Positions 45,109 to 52,331 of a stretch of DNA of 64,000 nt are shown here, piece after piece (within the stretch, counting starts at the first letter, position 1; the number at the start of each line of letters is the position of its first letter). Source of the DNA: Xanthomonas arboricola (GTDB lineage: Bacteria; Pseudomonadota; Gammaproteobacteria; Xanthomonadales; Xanthomonadaceae); assembly GCF_002940665.1 (NCBI RefSeq), contig NZ_MIGY01000003.1:787573-851572 (forward strand), given 5' to 3'. A program made the position numbers and the translations under genes. The notes beneath the pieces are model-generated. The model made no database searches. It was not told where the DNA came from and saw only the letters and a program-made list of their open reading frames with translations.

Positions 45109-46004
45109 TACCAGCTCCCCGAGGCGCCACCGCCTCCCGATGATCCGCCACCACCACCCCAGCCGCCGCCACCGAAACCGCCGCGGCCACCGCCTCCAAA
45201 GCCACCGAATCCGCCACCGCCCCAGCCACCGCCGCCGACAAAGCGCCCCGGCGAACCGGACGCCAGGCCTGCCAGCAGCCCGATCACCGCAGCGCCGGCG
45301 CTGGCGAACAGCAGCGAGGTAAACAGCAGGGCGGCGCCACCGGCGGCGACGCCGGTCAGCAGCGCGCGCAGCGGCCGTGGCAAAGCACCGAGAATGCCGC
45401 GCGCCACCATCGCGACCACAAAACCGATGAACAAGGCCATGATCCAGCCGCCGCCACCCGAGCCATTACCGGCGCCGCCATCGGCGTGCCCGCTGACCGG
45501 CGCCGGCAGGGCCTCGCCTTCGATCAGGCCGGCCAGCGTCGCAGTCGCCGCACTGATGCCGCCGGCGTAGTCGCCTTCACGGAAGCGCGGCGCCAGGTAC
45601 TCCTGGATGATGCGGTTGGCCGTGATGTCGGGGATCGCACCTTCCAGGCCATAGCCCGGCTGGATCCGCACCCGGCGGTCGTCCTTGGCCACCAGCAGCA
45701 ACACGCCGTCGTCCACGCCCTTGCGGCCGATCTTCCACTGGTCGAACACGCGCTGGGTGTACTGCTCGATCGCCTCCGGCTGCGTGGTCGGCACGATCAG
45801 GACCTGCAACTGCGCGCCCTTGCGCTGCTGCAAGGCCAGCGCCTGCTGCTCGAGTTGTTGGGTCTGCGAGGCATCCAAGGTGCCGGTGGTGTCGACCACG
45901 GGCGAGCGCAGTGGCGGAATGGCTGCCAGATCCTGCGCCAGGAGCGAGGCCGGCAGCAGCAACAGCGCCACCATCCAGAACACCCGCATGTAGTTCTTCC
46001 GCAT
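45108..46004 (-). CDS. YgcG-type TPM-domain membrane protein with glycine-rich tail
   Basis: 298 residues. Signal peptide (VFWMVALLLLPASLLAQD), a periplasmic TPM domain (VVDTTGTLDASQTQQLEQQA, then GRKGVDDGVLLLVAKDDRRV and IQPGYGLEGAIPD), two membrane helices (about residues 190-245) and a Gly/Phe/Trp-rich cytosolic or disordered end. ATG 46004 is taken because of TAGGAG before it; a TTG two codons upstream is less likely. Operon with lemA upstream and the small TPM gene downstream. Confidence 0.9.
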   Translation of the reverse strand: MRKNYMRVFWMVALLLLPASLLAQDLAAIPPLRSPVVDTTGTLDASQTQQLEQQALALQQRKGAQLQVLIVPTTQPEAIEQYTQRVFDQWKIGRKGVDDGVLLLVAKDDRRVRIQPGYGLEGAIPDITANRIIQEYLAPRFREGDYAGGISAATATLAGLIEGEALPAPVSGHADGGAGNGSGGGGWIMALFIGFVVAMVARGILGALPRPLRALLTGVAAGGAALLFTSLLFASAGAAVIGLLAGLASGSPGRFVGGGGWGGGGFGGFGGGGRGGFGGGGWGGGGGSSGGGGASGSW

Positions 46005-46098
46005 TCGCAACTCCTACCTGATGAGCACTGGCGCTTCATAGGCACTGGCACTTGGTTGACCCTTCTACCTGCGGGAGAAGCTGCCCCGAAGGGGCGGA

Positions 46099-46159
46099 TG
46101 AGGGGACGAGCCAAGCCTTGTGTCATTGGACAACCCAAAGGCTTCGCCCCGTCCCCTCA
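46099..46159. repeat. inverted repeat element inside the lemA-ygcG gap
   Basis: TGAGGGGACGAGCCAAGCCT (starting 46099) pairs with a right arm at 46139-46159 whose complement starts TGAGGGGACGGGGCGAAGCC. A second hairpin (TGCCCCGAAGGGGCG, about 46082-46096) precedes it. It occupies most of the 190-base gap between lemA and the YgcG-type gene and looks like an inserted palindromic element. Confidence 0.6.
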
Positions 46160-46196
46160 CCCCAACTCCTCTTAACGATGCGCAGGTTGCGATGGC

Positions 46197-46820
46197 TTAC
46201 TGCGCAGGTTGCGGCTGCGATTGCTGCGGCGCCTGCTGATTGCCGAAATCCACCTGCGGTGCGCGCGAAATCTGCGCCTCGTTTTCCACGCTGAAATTGG
46301 GCTTGGGCTGGTAGCCGAAGATCTTGGCGGTGATCACCTGCGGAAACGAACGGATGTAGGTGTTGTACTCCTGCACCGTCTGGATGTAGCGACCGCGCGC
46401 CACGGTGATGCGGTTTTCGGTGCCTTCCAGCTGCACCTGCAGATCGCGGAACGACTGGTCGGATTTCAGCTGCGGATAGTTTTCGCTGACCACCAACAGG
46501 CGCGACAGTGCGCTGCCGAGTTCGCCCTGCGCCTGCTGGAACTGCTTGAGCGAGGCTTCGTCGTCGGCATTGACCTGGATCTGCCCGACCCGCGAGCGCG
46601 CATTGGTCACCTCGGTCAGCACCTGGCGCTCCTGCTGGGCATAGCCCTGCACGGTGCGCACCAGATTGGGAATCAGGTCGGCGCGACGCTGATACTGATT
46701 CAGCACCTCCGACCAACCTGCCTTGACGCCTTCTTCCTTCTGCTGGATCGCGTTGTAGCCGCAACCGGACAGCGAGACGGTCAGGATCAGCAACACCAGG
46801 GCGCGAATCAGGACGGGCAT
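46197..46820 (-). CDS. lemA: LemA family lipoprotein
   Basis: 207 residues. The lipobox LSGC (TVSLSGCGYN) puts the acylated Cys at residue 20. The rest is the LemA coiled helical bundle: AGWSEVLNQYQRRADLIPNL, VRTVQGYAQQERQVLTEVTN, ITVARGRYIQTVQEYNTYIR and the FPQVITAKIFGYQPKPNF motif, ending in a Gln/Pro-rich tail. Function is not known; the lemA-TPM gene pair is widely conserved. Confidence 0.94.
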   Translation of the reverse strand: MPVLIRALVLLILTVSLSGCGYNAIQQKEEGVKAGWSEVLNQYQRRADLIPNLVRTVQGYAQQERQVLTEVTNARSRVGQIQVNADDEASLKQFQQAQGELGSALSRLLVVSENYPQLKSDQSFRDLQVQLEGTENRITVARGRYIQTVQEYNTYIRSFPQVITAKIFGYQPKPNFSVENEAQISRAPQVDFGNQQAPQQSQPQPAQ

Positions 46821-47083
46821 GCAGGCGATTCCGTTGAAAGAGAGCCGCAGCATGCCACGCGGCGAGTCAAGCCGGCATGCACGCGTGCGCCTGGCAGGCG
46901 ATTCGACCAGGCACGATGACGCCCGGCCATCGGCAGAAGCAGTCGCTGCATGCCGCGTGACAGGTTGATACGTCAGCTGGCGCGATCCGGTGCGTCCCAT
47001 CGCAACGAAGGTCTCCATGCATCTGCCAATCCAGTCGCCTACAGAAGCCGACTGGCAGCTGCGCGTCGCGCAGACCACACTCT

Positions 47084-47464
47084 TCAGAGCAAGCGCGGCA
47101 GCAGGATCAGTCCCCAGCACAGCAGCACATTGATCAGCAGCAGGAACACCGCAGCCGAGCCCATGTCCTTGGCGCGGCCGGCCAGCACGTGGTGCTCGGG
47201 GCCGTAACGTTCGATCACCGCCTCGATGGCCGAGTTCAGCAGTTCGGCGGCCAGCACGATCAGCAACGGCGCGATCAGCGCAATGCGTTCCAGGCCGGAC
47301 TGGCCAAGCCACAGCCCCAGCGGCAGCAGCACTACCGCCAGGCACACCTCCAGCCGAAACGAGGATTCGTGCAGCCATGCCGCGCGCAGGCCCTGCCATG
47401 ACCAGACCGCTGCCTTGAGCATGCGGCGCGGACCGCGTGGCACGTGTCCCAGTTGATCGGCCAT
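47084..47464 (-). CDS. dgkA: diacylglycerol kinase
   Basis: 126 residues with three membrane helices; phosphorylates diacylglycerol released during osmoregulated glucan synthesis. The family motif LAAELLNSAIEAVIERYG contains the catalytic Glu and the Asn of the active site, and AKDMGSAAVFLLLINVLL follows. Stand-alone gene on the minus strand. Confidence 0.95.
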   Translation of the reverse strand: MADQLGHVPRGPRRMLKAAVWSWQGLRAAWLHESSFRLEVCLAVVLLPLGLWLGQSGLERIALIAPLLIVLAAELLNSAIEAVIERYGPEHHVLAGRAKDMGSAAVFLLLINVLLCWGLILLPRLL

Positions 47465-47782
47465 GCGTCAGTGCTTCCGGCCGCAAGGGCATATCTGGGG
47501 ACGGCTCGAACGCATGGCGTGGTCACTGCTGGGGAAAGTGCGAATCTTGCACCGTCGTGCAGCGCGCCGCCAGGGCGTGACCAGGTGCCGCAACAGCTGG
47601 CGTTGGGCCTGCAAGGCCGTCAGATGCTGCCGCATGGCGCAATCTTTTCCACATTGCCGGTGCAGGCCCGGCGGCAGGCTCTGCGAGCAACCCGTGGCAG
47701 GCGCTGGACGCCCGCCGGTTTGCCCTCGGCTTCCAGCCTGTCGCACCATGGTGGTCCGCTTCACTGTCGCAGGTTCTTTCGC
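47465..47782. other. intergenic, no recognised feature
   Basis: 318 bases between divergent dgkA and the GDSL hydrolase gene. It must hold both promoters, but I see no convincing -35/-10 pair, operator or small gene. Confidence 0.5.
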
Positions 47783-48484
47783 ATGACCAAACATCCCTTG
47801 CGCACGCTGCTGTGCGCACTTGCCTTGTTGTCCGGCCACGTCCACGCCGCCGCCCCGCACACCGCACCACAGATACCGGCGCAGGTGTCCAATCCCGCCT
47901 GGGAAGACGACATGCGGCGCTTTTCCGACAGTGATGCGCAACAACCGCCGCCCAAGCACGGCATCGTCTTCGTCGGCAGTTCGTCGATCCGTTTCTGGGA
48001 CACGCTGACCCAGGATTTCCCCGGCATGCCGGTGATCAATCGCGGCTTCGGCGGTTCGGAGGTGCGCGACAGCACCTGGTACGCCGACCGCATCGTGATC
48101 CCGTATGCGCCGCGCCAGGTGGTGCTGTATGCCGGCGACAACGATCTCAACAGCGGCCGCACGCCGCAGCAGGTGCGCGATGACGTGCTGGCATTCGTGC
48201 AGCGCATCCGCCGTGATCTGCCCACCGCGCGCATCAGCTATCTGTCGATCAAACCCAGCCCGTCGCGCGCGCATCTGCTGCCTTCGATCGTCAATGCCAA
48301 CCGCCTGATCAAGGACGCACTCGCGCCGCTGCCGCGCGTGGACTACGTGGACGTCTACACGCCGATGCTCGACGCCGACGGCAAACCGCGCGCCGAGCTG
48401 TTTCGCCAGGACATGCTGCATATGACCGCCGATGGCTATGCCATCTGGCGCAAGGCGGTGGCCCCGGTGTTGGAGCAGAAGTAG
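47783..48484 (+). CDS. exported SGNH/GDSL hydrolase family protein
   Basis: 233 residues with a signal peptide (RTLLCALALLSGHVHAAAP). SGNH blocks: IVFVGSSSIRFWD (block I, nucleophile Ser within GSSS), NRGFGGSEVRDS (block II Gly), YAGDNDLNSG (block III Asn) and DMLHMTADGYAIW (block V Asp/His). Likely a periplasmic esterase or lipase-like acyl hydrolase; the substrate is unknown. ATG 47783 follows AGGTTCTTTCGC. Confidence 0.88.
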   Translation: MTKHPLRTLLCALALLSGHVHAAAPHTAPQIPAQVSNPAWEDDMRRFSDSDAQQPPPKHGIVFVGSSSIRFWDTLTQDFPGMPVINRGFGGSEVRDSTWYADRIVIPYAPRQVVLYAGDNDLNSGRTPQQVRDDVLAFVQRIRRDLPTARISYLSIKPSPSRAHLLPSIVNANRLIKDALAPLPRVDYVDVYTPMLDADGKPRAELFRQDMLHMTADGYAIWRKAVAPVLEQK

Positions 48485-48719
48485 CGCCCTGCGGATCGAT
48501 CTGGCGAGGTGCTTGCCAGATCGGTCGATCAATTGCGGCAAGCGATCCTGCAGATGCAGCTGGCCTCTGCGGTGGATCGCCACAGCGCGCGGGATCAATG
48601 CAGCGCAGTCGAAAACACCATCATCGCAACCGCAAATGGCGCCCCAGGCGCATGCAGCGCGCCTGCCTCGTCAGCAGACGATTCCAGGCGACCCGCATGT
48701 CGCTAACGCCACCACGACC

Positions 48720-49991
48720 TCAGGCCACCACCACTGCAACCGAGGTGCCGACACCGGACTCGCTATGCAGCTCGATCCGCCAGCCGAAGCGATCGCACAG
48801 GCGGCGCACGATCGACAGGCCCAGACCGGTGCCCTGCGGGCGGGTGGGATCGGCGCGGAAGAACGGCTCGAATGCGCGCGCGCGCGCTTCCTCGCTCATG
48901 CCGATGCCGGTGTCGCGCACGATGATGCGGTCCTGGGCGACTTCCACTTCGATGCTGCCGGTGTCGGTATAGGCGCAGGCATTGCGCAGCAGGTTGCTGA
49001 GCACCACCCGCATCACCCGCGGCGGGGCGAACATCTGCAGGCTGCGGTCGCCGACCATCGTCAAGGACACCGGCTTGTCGCCCAGCAGTTCGCGGGCGCT
49101 GTCGACTTCCTCGCTGGCCAGTTCGGCGGCATCGAAGGTTTCGCTTTGCGGGTCGATCTCGGCCTCGCGCGCCAGGATCAGGAAGGCGTCGATCACCGCT
49201 TCCATGTCGCGGCCGGCACGCTGGATCCGGCGCAGGCTGCGCTGGGTGCGCTGCGACAGTTCGTCGTCGGCCAGCGCCATGTCGCTGGCCACCCGGATCA
49301 CCGTCAACGGTGTGCGCAGCTCATGGCTGGCATCGCGGGTGAAATTGCGCTCCCGTGCGACATGGTCGCTGACCCTCTGCCCCAGCGCATGCAGCGCGGC
49401 GGCCAATTGCCGCGTCTCACCCTGCAGATCGGCAGGCAACCGCTCCGGCGCCAGTTCGTCGACATCGGGATTGCGCGGATCCCACTGCGACACGCGCCGC
49501 GCCAGCCAGCTGACCGGCGAGACCAGCCGCTTGGAAATCCGGTAGGTCACCCAGAACACGCCATAGATCGCCAGCAGCACCAGCATCGCCGGCACCACCC
49601 CGAACCAGAGTGTCAGGTGCGCCGCACGCGAGCGTGGGAACACCAGGTGCAAGCGCCCTTCCGGACGTTGATCGACATACACCAGGGCGTCGGCGGCGGC
49701 CACTTCGCTGAAGCCCGGCGACAACTGCCGCAACGCCGCGGGCGCAGGATCGCGGCCCTGGCCGGCGGGCGAAAAATAGCCCTGGATGTTGCGTGTATTC
49801 GGCGGCGGATTGCTCGGCGCGCTCTTGTGCAGGCGCCAGAAATGCACTGCCTCGTCGGCAAGCACGGTCCGCACCAGGCTGTACTTGATGACGAAGGACA
49901 GCAGATAGCCGCCCAGCACGATCGCCAGGCCCGCCAGAGCGACCTGCAGAAGAAAGGCCAGACGTATTTTTCGTGAAAGCCCGTGCGGCAT
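48720..49991 (-). CDS. two-component sensor histidine kinase
   Basis: About 423 residues. N-terminal membrane helix (LAFLLQVALAGLAIVLGGYL), a periplasmic loop of about 110 residues, second helix (FGVVPAMLVLLAIYGVFWVT), HAMP-like linker, then the H-box RDASHELRTPLTVIRV, N-box LSNLLRNACAYT, and ATP-binding boxes VRDTGIGM, AFEPFFRAD and GTGLGLSIV. It lies 108 bases behind the response regulator gene. The pair resembles the RaxH/RaxR system of X. oryzae, a match from memory that needs checking. MPHGLSRK (49991) is preferred over an ATG at 50027. Confidence 0.9.
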   Translation of the reverse strand: MPHGLSRKIRLAFLLQVALAGLAIVLGGYLLSFVIKYSLVRTVLADEAVHFWRLHKSAPSNPPPNTRNIQGYFSPAGQGRDPAPAALRQLSPGFSEVAAADALVYVDQRPEGRLHLVFPRSRAAHLTLWFGVVPAMLVLLAIYGVFWVTYRISKRLVSPVSWLARRVSQWDPRNPDVDELAPERLPADLQGETRQLAAALHALGQRVSDHVARERNFTRDASHELRTPLTVIRVASDMALADDELSQRTQRSLRRIQRAGRDMEAVIDAFLILAREAEIDPQSETFDAAELASEEVDSARELLGDKPVSLTMVGDRSLQMFAPPRVMRVVLSNLLRNACAYTDTGSIEVEVAQDRIIVRDTGIGMSEEARARAFEPFFRADPTRPQGTGLGLSIVRRLCDRFGWRIELHSESGVGTSVAVVVA

Positions 49992-50135
49992 TGCTGCATC
50001 CAGGGGAGAGCGCCGGATTATAGGCAACGCTTCCGTAAGCCCGTCGTGCAGCCAGACGGCAGCACGCGGAAGCGACAGGCGCGTGGGCGCCTACAGGAGG
50101 TGACCGACCGCCAGAACGGCGGCCGGCCGGTGACA

Positions 50136-50849
50136 TCAGGCCATCGGCTGAGCGATGTCGGCAATGCGGTAGCCGGCGCTCTGCACGGTGTGCAGCAGCG
50201 GGCGGTCGAACGGCTTGTCGATGATCTTGCGCAGGTTGTATAGATGGCTGCGCAAGGTGTCCGAATCCGGCAACCCGTTGCCCCAGATCTCGCGCTCGAT
50301 TTCCTGGCGGGTGACCACACGCGGCGACTCGCGCATCAGGATGGTGAGCAGGCGCAGGCCGATCGGCGAGAGCTGCAGCTCGGTGCCGGCGCGGGTGGCG
50401 CGCATGCTGACCGGATCGAGCACCAGGTCGGCGACCTTGAGCACTTCCGAGCCGACCTGGCGGCGCTCGCGGCGGATCAGGGCACGCAGGCGCGCTTCCA
50501 GTTCCTGGATCGCAAACGGCTTGGTCAGGTAGTCATCCGCACCGAAACCCAAGCCGGTAAGCTTGTCGTCGAGCGTGTCGCGGGCGGTCAACATCAGCAC
50601 CGGGGTGGACTTGCGTGCATCGTTACGCAGGCGACGACACACTTCGATGCCGTCCAGACGTGGCAGCATGAGATCCAGCACGACCACGTCGTAGCTGTTC
50701 TCGGCGGCCAGACGATAGCCGTCGAGTCCGTCCTGTGCATAGTCGACCTCGAAGCCACGGCCTTCTAGGTACTCGCCGATCATTTCAGAAATATTGCGGT
50801 TGTCTTCGACGACCAGCACGAGGCCGGACGTTTCCTTGGTCTGACGCAT
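50136..50849 (-). CDS. OmpR-family response regulator
   Basis: 237 residues. Receiver domain with acidic pocket LVVEDNRNI, phosphoacceptor Asp near residue 59 (DVVVLDLMLPRLDGIE) and Lys in DYLTKPFAIQEL; C-terminal OmpR/PhoB winged helix with LSPIGLRLLTILMRESPRVV and SDTLRSHLYNLRKIIDKPF. ATG 50849 follows GAGGAAAGTCC. Cognate kinase is the next gene. Possibly RaxR-like; target genes are not evident in the window. Confidence 0.94.
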   Translation of the reverse strand: MRQTKETSGLVLVVEDNRNISEMIGEYLEGRGFEVDYAQDGLDGYRLAAENSYDVVVLDLMLPRLDGIEVCRRLRNDARKSTPVLMLTARDTLDDKLTGLGFGADDYLTKPFAIQELEARLRALIRRERRQVGSEVLKVADLVLDPVSMRATRAGTELQLSPIGLRLLTILMRESPRVVTRQEIEREIWGNGLPDSDTLRSHLYNLRKIIDKPFDRPLLHTVQSAGYRIADIAQPMA

Positions 50850-50953
50850 GGACTTTCCTCGGTCTTCAGCTTTGTGAAACATGCCGGATCGGCAGTGGAA
50901 AGGGCGTGAAGATCAAATAACGCTTTGTAACGGCATGCGGGCGCTGCCGGCCG

Positions 50954-51607
50954 TCAACGCCCGAGCAAGGGGCGTAGCGCCGGCCACACCGTTTCCAGCA
51001 CCTTGGGCTGGGCTGCGGCAGTGGGATGCAGGCCGTCGGCCTGCATCAGGCCTGGCTGCAGTGCGACCTTTTCGAGGAAGAACGGCACCAGCGCCGTCTT
51101 GTACTGCCCGGACAGATCGGCGTAGGCCGCCTTCAGGCGCTCGCGGTAGGCGGGGCCGTAATTCGGCGGCACGTCGATGCCGAGCAACAGCACCTTCGCG
51201 CCGGCCTGCTGGCTGAGCCGGATCATCTTTTCCAGATTACCCTTGAGCTGGGCCGGGGTCAGGCCGCGCAGCGCATCGTTGCCGCCGAGTTCGATCACTA
51301 TCACACCGGGGCGATGCTTCTGCAGCAGGCCGGGCAGCCGTGTCAACGCACCGGATGTGGTTTCGCCGCTGATGCTGGCATTGACGACCGCCGGTGGCGT
51401 CGCCATGTCACGCTTGAGACGTTGGTCCAGCAAGTTGACCCAACCGGACTGCACCGGGATGTTGTGTGCAGCGCTCAGGCTGTCGCCGACCACCAGGATC
51501 GGTGCAGTCGCCACCGGACTTTTGGCAGAGGCAATTCCTGGCGCAAGCAGGGACAGTGTCAGCAGCCACAGGACTAGCGCGCCATATCGCAGTGTTCTTT
51601 CACGCAT
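50954..51607 (-). CDS. tesA: arylesterase / acyl-CoA thioesterase I (TesA-like)
   Basis: 217 residues with a signal peptide (ALVLWLLTLSLLAPGIASA), so periplasmic. SGNH blocks are LVVGDSLSAAHNI (nucleophile Ser), NASISGETTSG, IELGGNDALRG and the final DGLHPTAAAQP. TesA-type enzymes hydrolyse acyl-CoA, aryl esters and lysophospholipids. The divergent tesA / ybbA-ybbP layout is the same as in E. coli. Only 13 bases separate the two opposing starts if ATG 51607 is used; ATG 51622 is a second option. Confidence 0.93.
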   Translation of the reverse strand: MRERTLRYGALVLWLLTLSLLAPGIASAKSPVATAPILVVGDSLSAAHNIPVQSGWVNLLDQRLKRDMATPPAVVNASISGETTSGALTRLPGLLQKHRPGVIVIELGGNDALRGLTPAQLKGNLEKMIRLSQQAGAKVLLLGIDVPPNYGPAYRERLKAAYADLSGQYKTALVPFFLEKVALQPGLMQADGLHPTAAAQPKVLETVWPALRPLLGR

Positions 51608-51620
51608 TCGGAGATTCCTC

Positions 51621-52331
51621 ATCGACAGTCTGGCCCCCCGCTCCAGCACCCGCACCGCCATCGACGTCCGCGAGGTCGGTAAATCCGTCAATGGACCGGA
51701 GGGAACGCTCCACATCCTCGACAACGTCAGCTTGACGGTCGGTGAAGGCGACAGTATCGCCATCGTCGGCGCGTCCGGCTCGGGCAAGACCACCCTGCTC
51801 GGACTGCTTGCCGGCCTGGACCTGCCCAGCCGCGGCAGCATCGCGTTGTCCGGGCAGGATCTGGGCCAGCTGGACGAGGAAGCCCGCGCCGCCTTGCGCG
51901 CGCGCGAGGTGGGCTTCGTGTTCCAGAGCTTCCATCTGCTGCCGGCGCTCACCGCCGAAGAAAACATCGCGCTGCCGCTGGAACTGGCCGGACGCGAGGA
52001 TGCGGCGCGGGTGCGCGAGGTGCTGGAAGCGGTCGGCCTGAGCGCGCGCGCGCGCCACTACCCGCGCCAGCTGTCCGGCGGCGAGCAGCAACGTGTGGCG
52101 CTGGCACGCGCGTTCGTGGCCAAACCGCGCATCCTGTTTGCGGACGAGCCCACCGGCAGCCTGGACCAGACCACCGGTGCGCAGATCAGCGACCTGCTGT
52201 TCGCGCTCAATGCCACCAGCGACACCACGCTGGTGCTGGTGACTCACGACACGACGCTGGCGCAGCGCTGCAATCACGTCTACCGCATCGACAGCGGCCG
52301 CCTGCACGCCCAGCCCGGTTCGGCCGCATGA
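51621..52331 (+). CDS. ABC transporter ATP-binding protein (YbbA/LolD-like), apparent AUC start
   Basis: About 236 residues. Walker [17 protein letters not shown] near residue 50, Q-loop [19 protein letters not shown], signature [16 protein letters not shown], Walker [13 protein letters not shown] and the switch His VLVTHD. It serves the large permease encoded directly downstream (ATGA overlap at 52328). No ATG, GTG or TTG stands where the protein should begin: the first such codon in frame after the tesA overlap is a TTG at 51730, already within the nucleotide-binding domain. ATC at 51621 has GGAG seven bases upstream and is the best-placed initiator; CTG 51630 is another. Confidence 0.85.
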   Translation: MDSLAPRSSTRTAIDVREVGKSVNGPEGTLHILDNVSLTVGEGDSIAIVGASGSGKTTLLGLLAGLDLPSRGSIALSGQDLGQLDEEARAALRAREVGFVFQSFHLLPALTAEENIALPLELAGREDAARVREVLEAVGLSARARHYPRQLSGGEQQRVALARAFVAKPRILFADEPTGSLDQTTGAQISDLLFALNATSDTTLVLVTHDTTLAQRCNHVYRIDSGRLHAQPGSAA

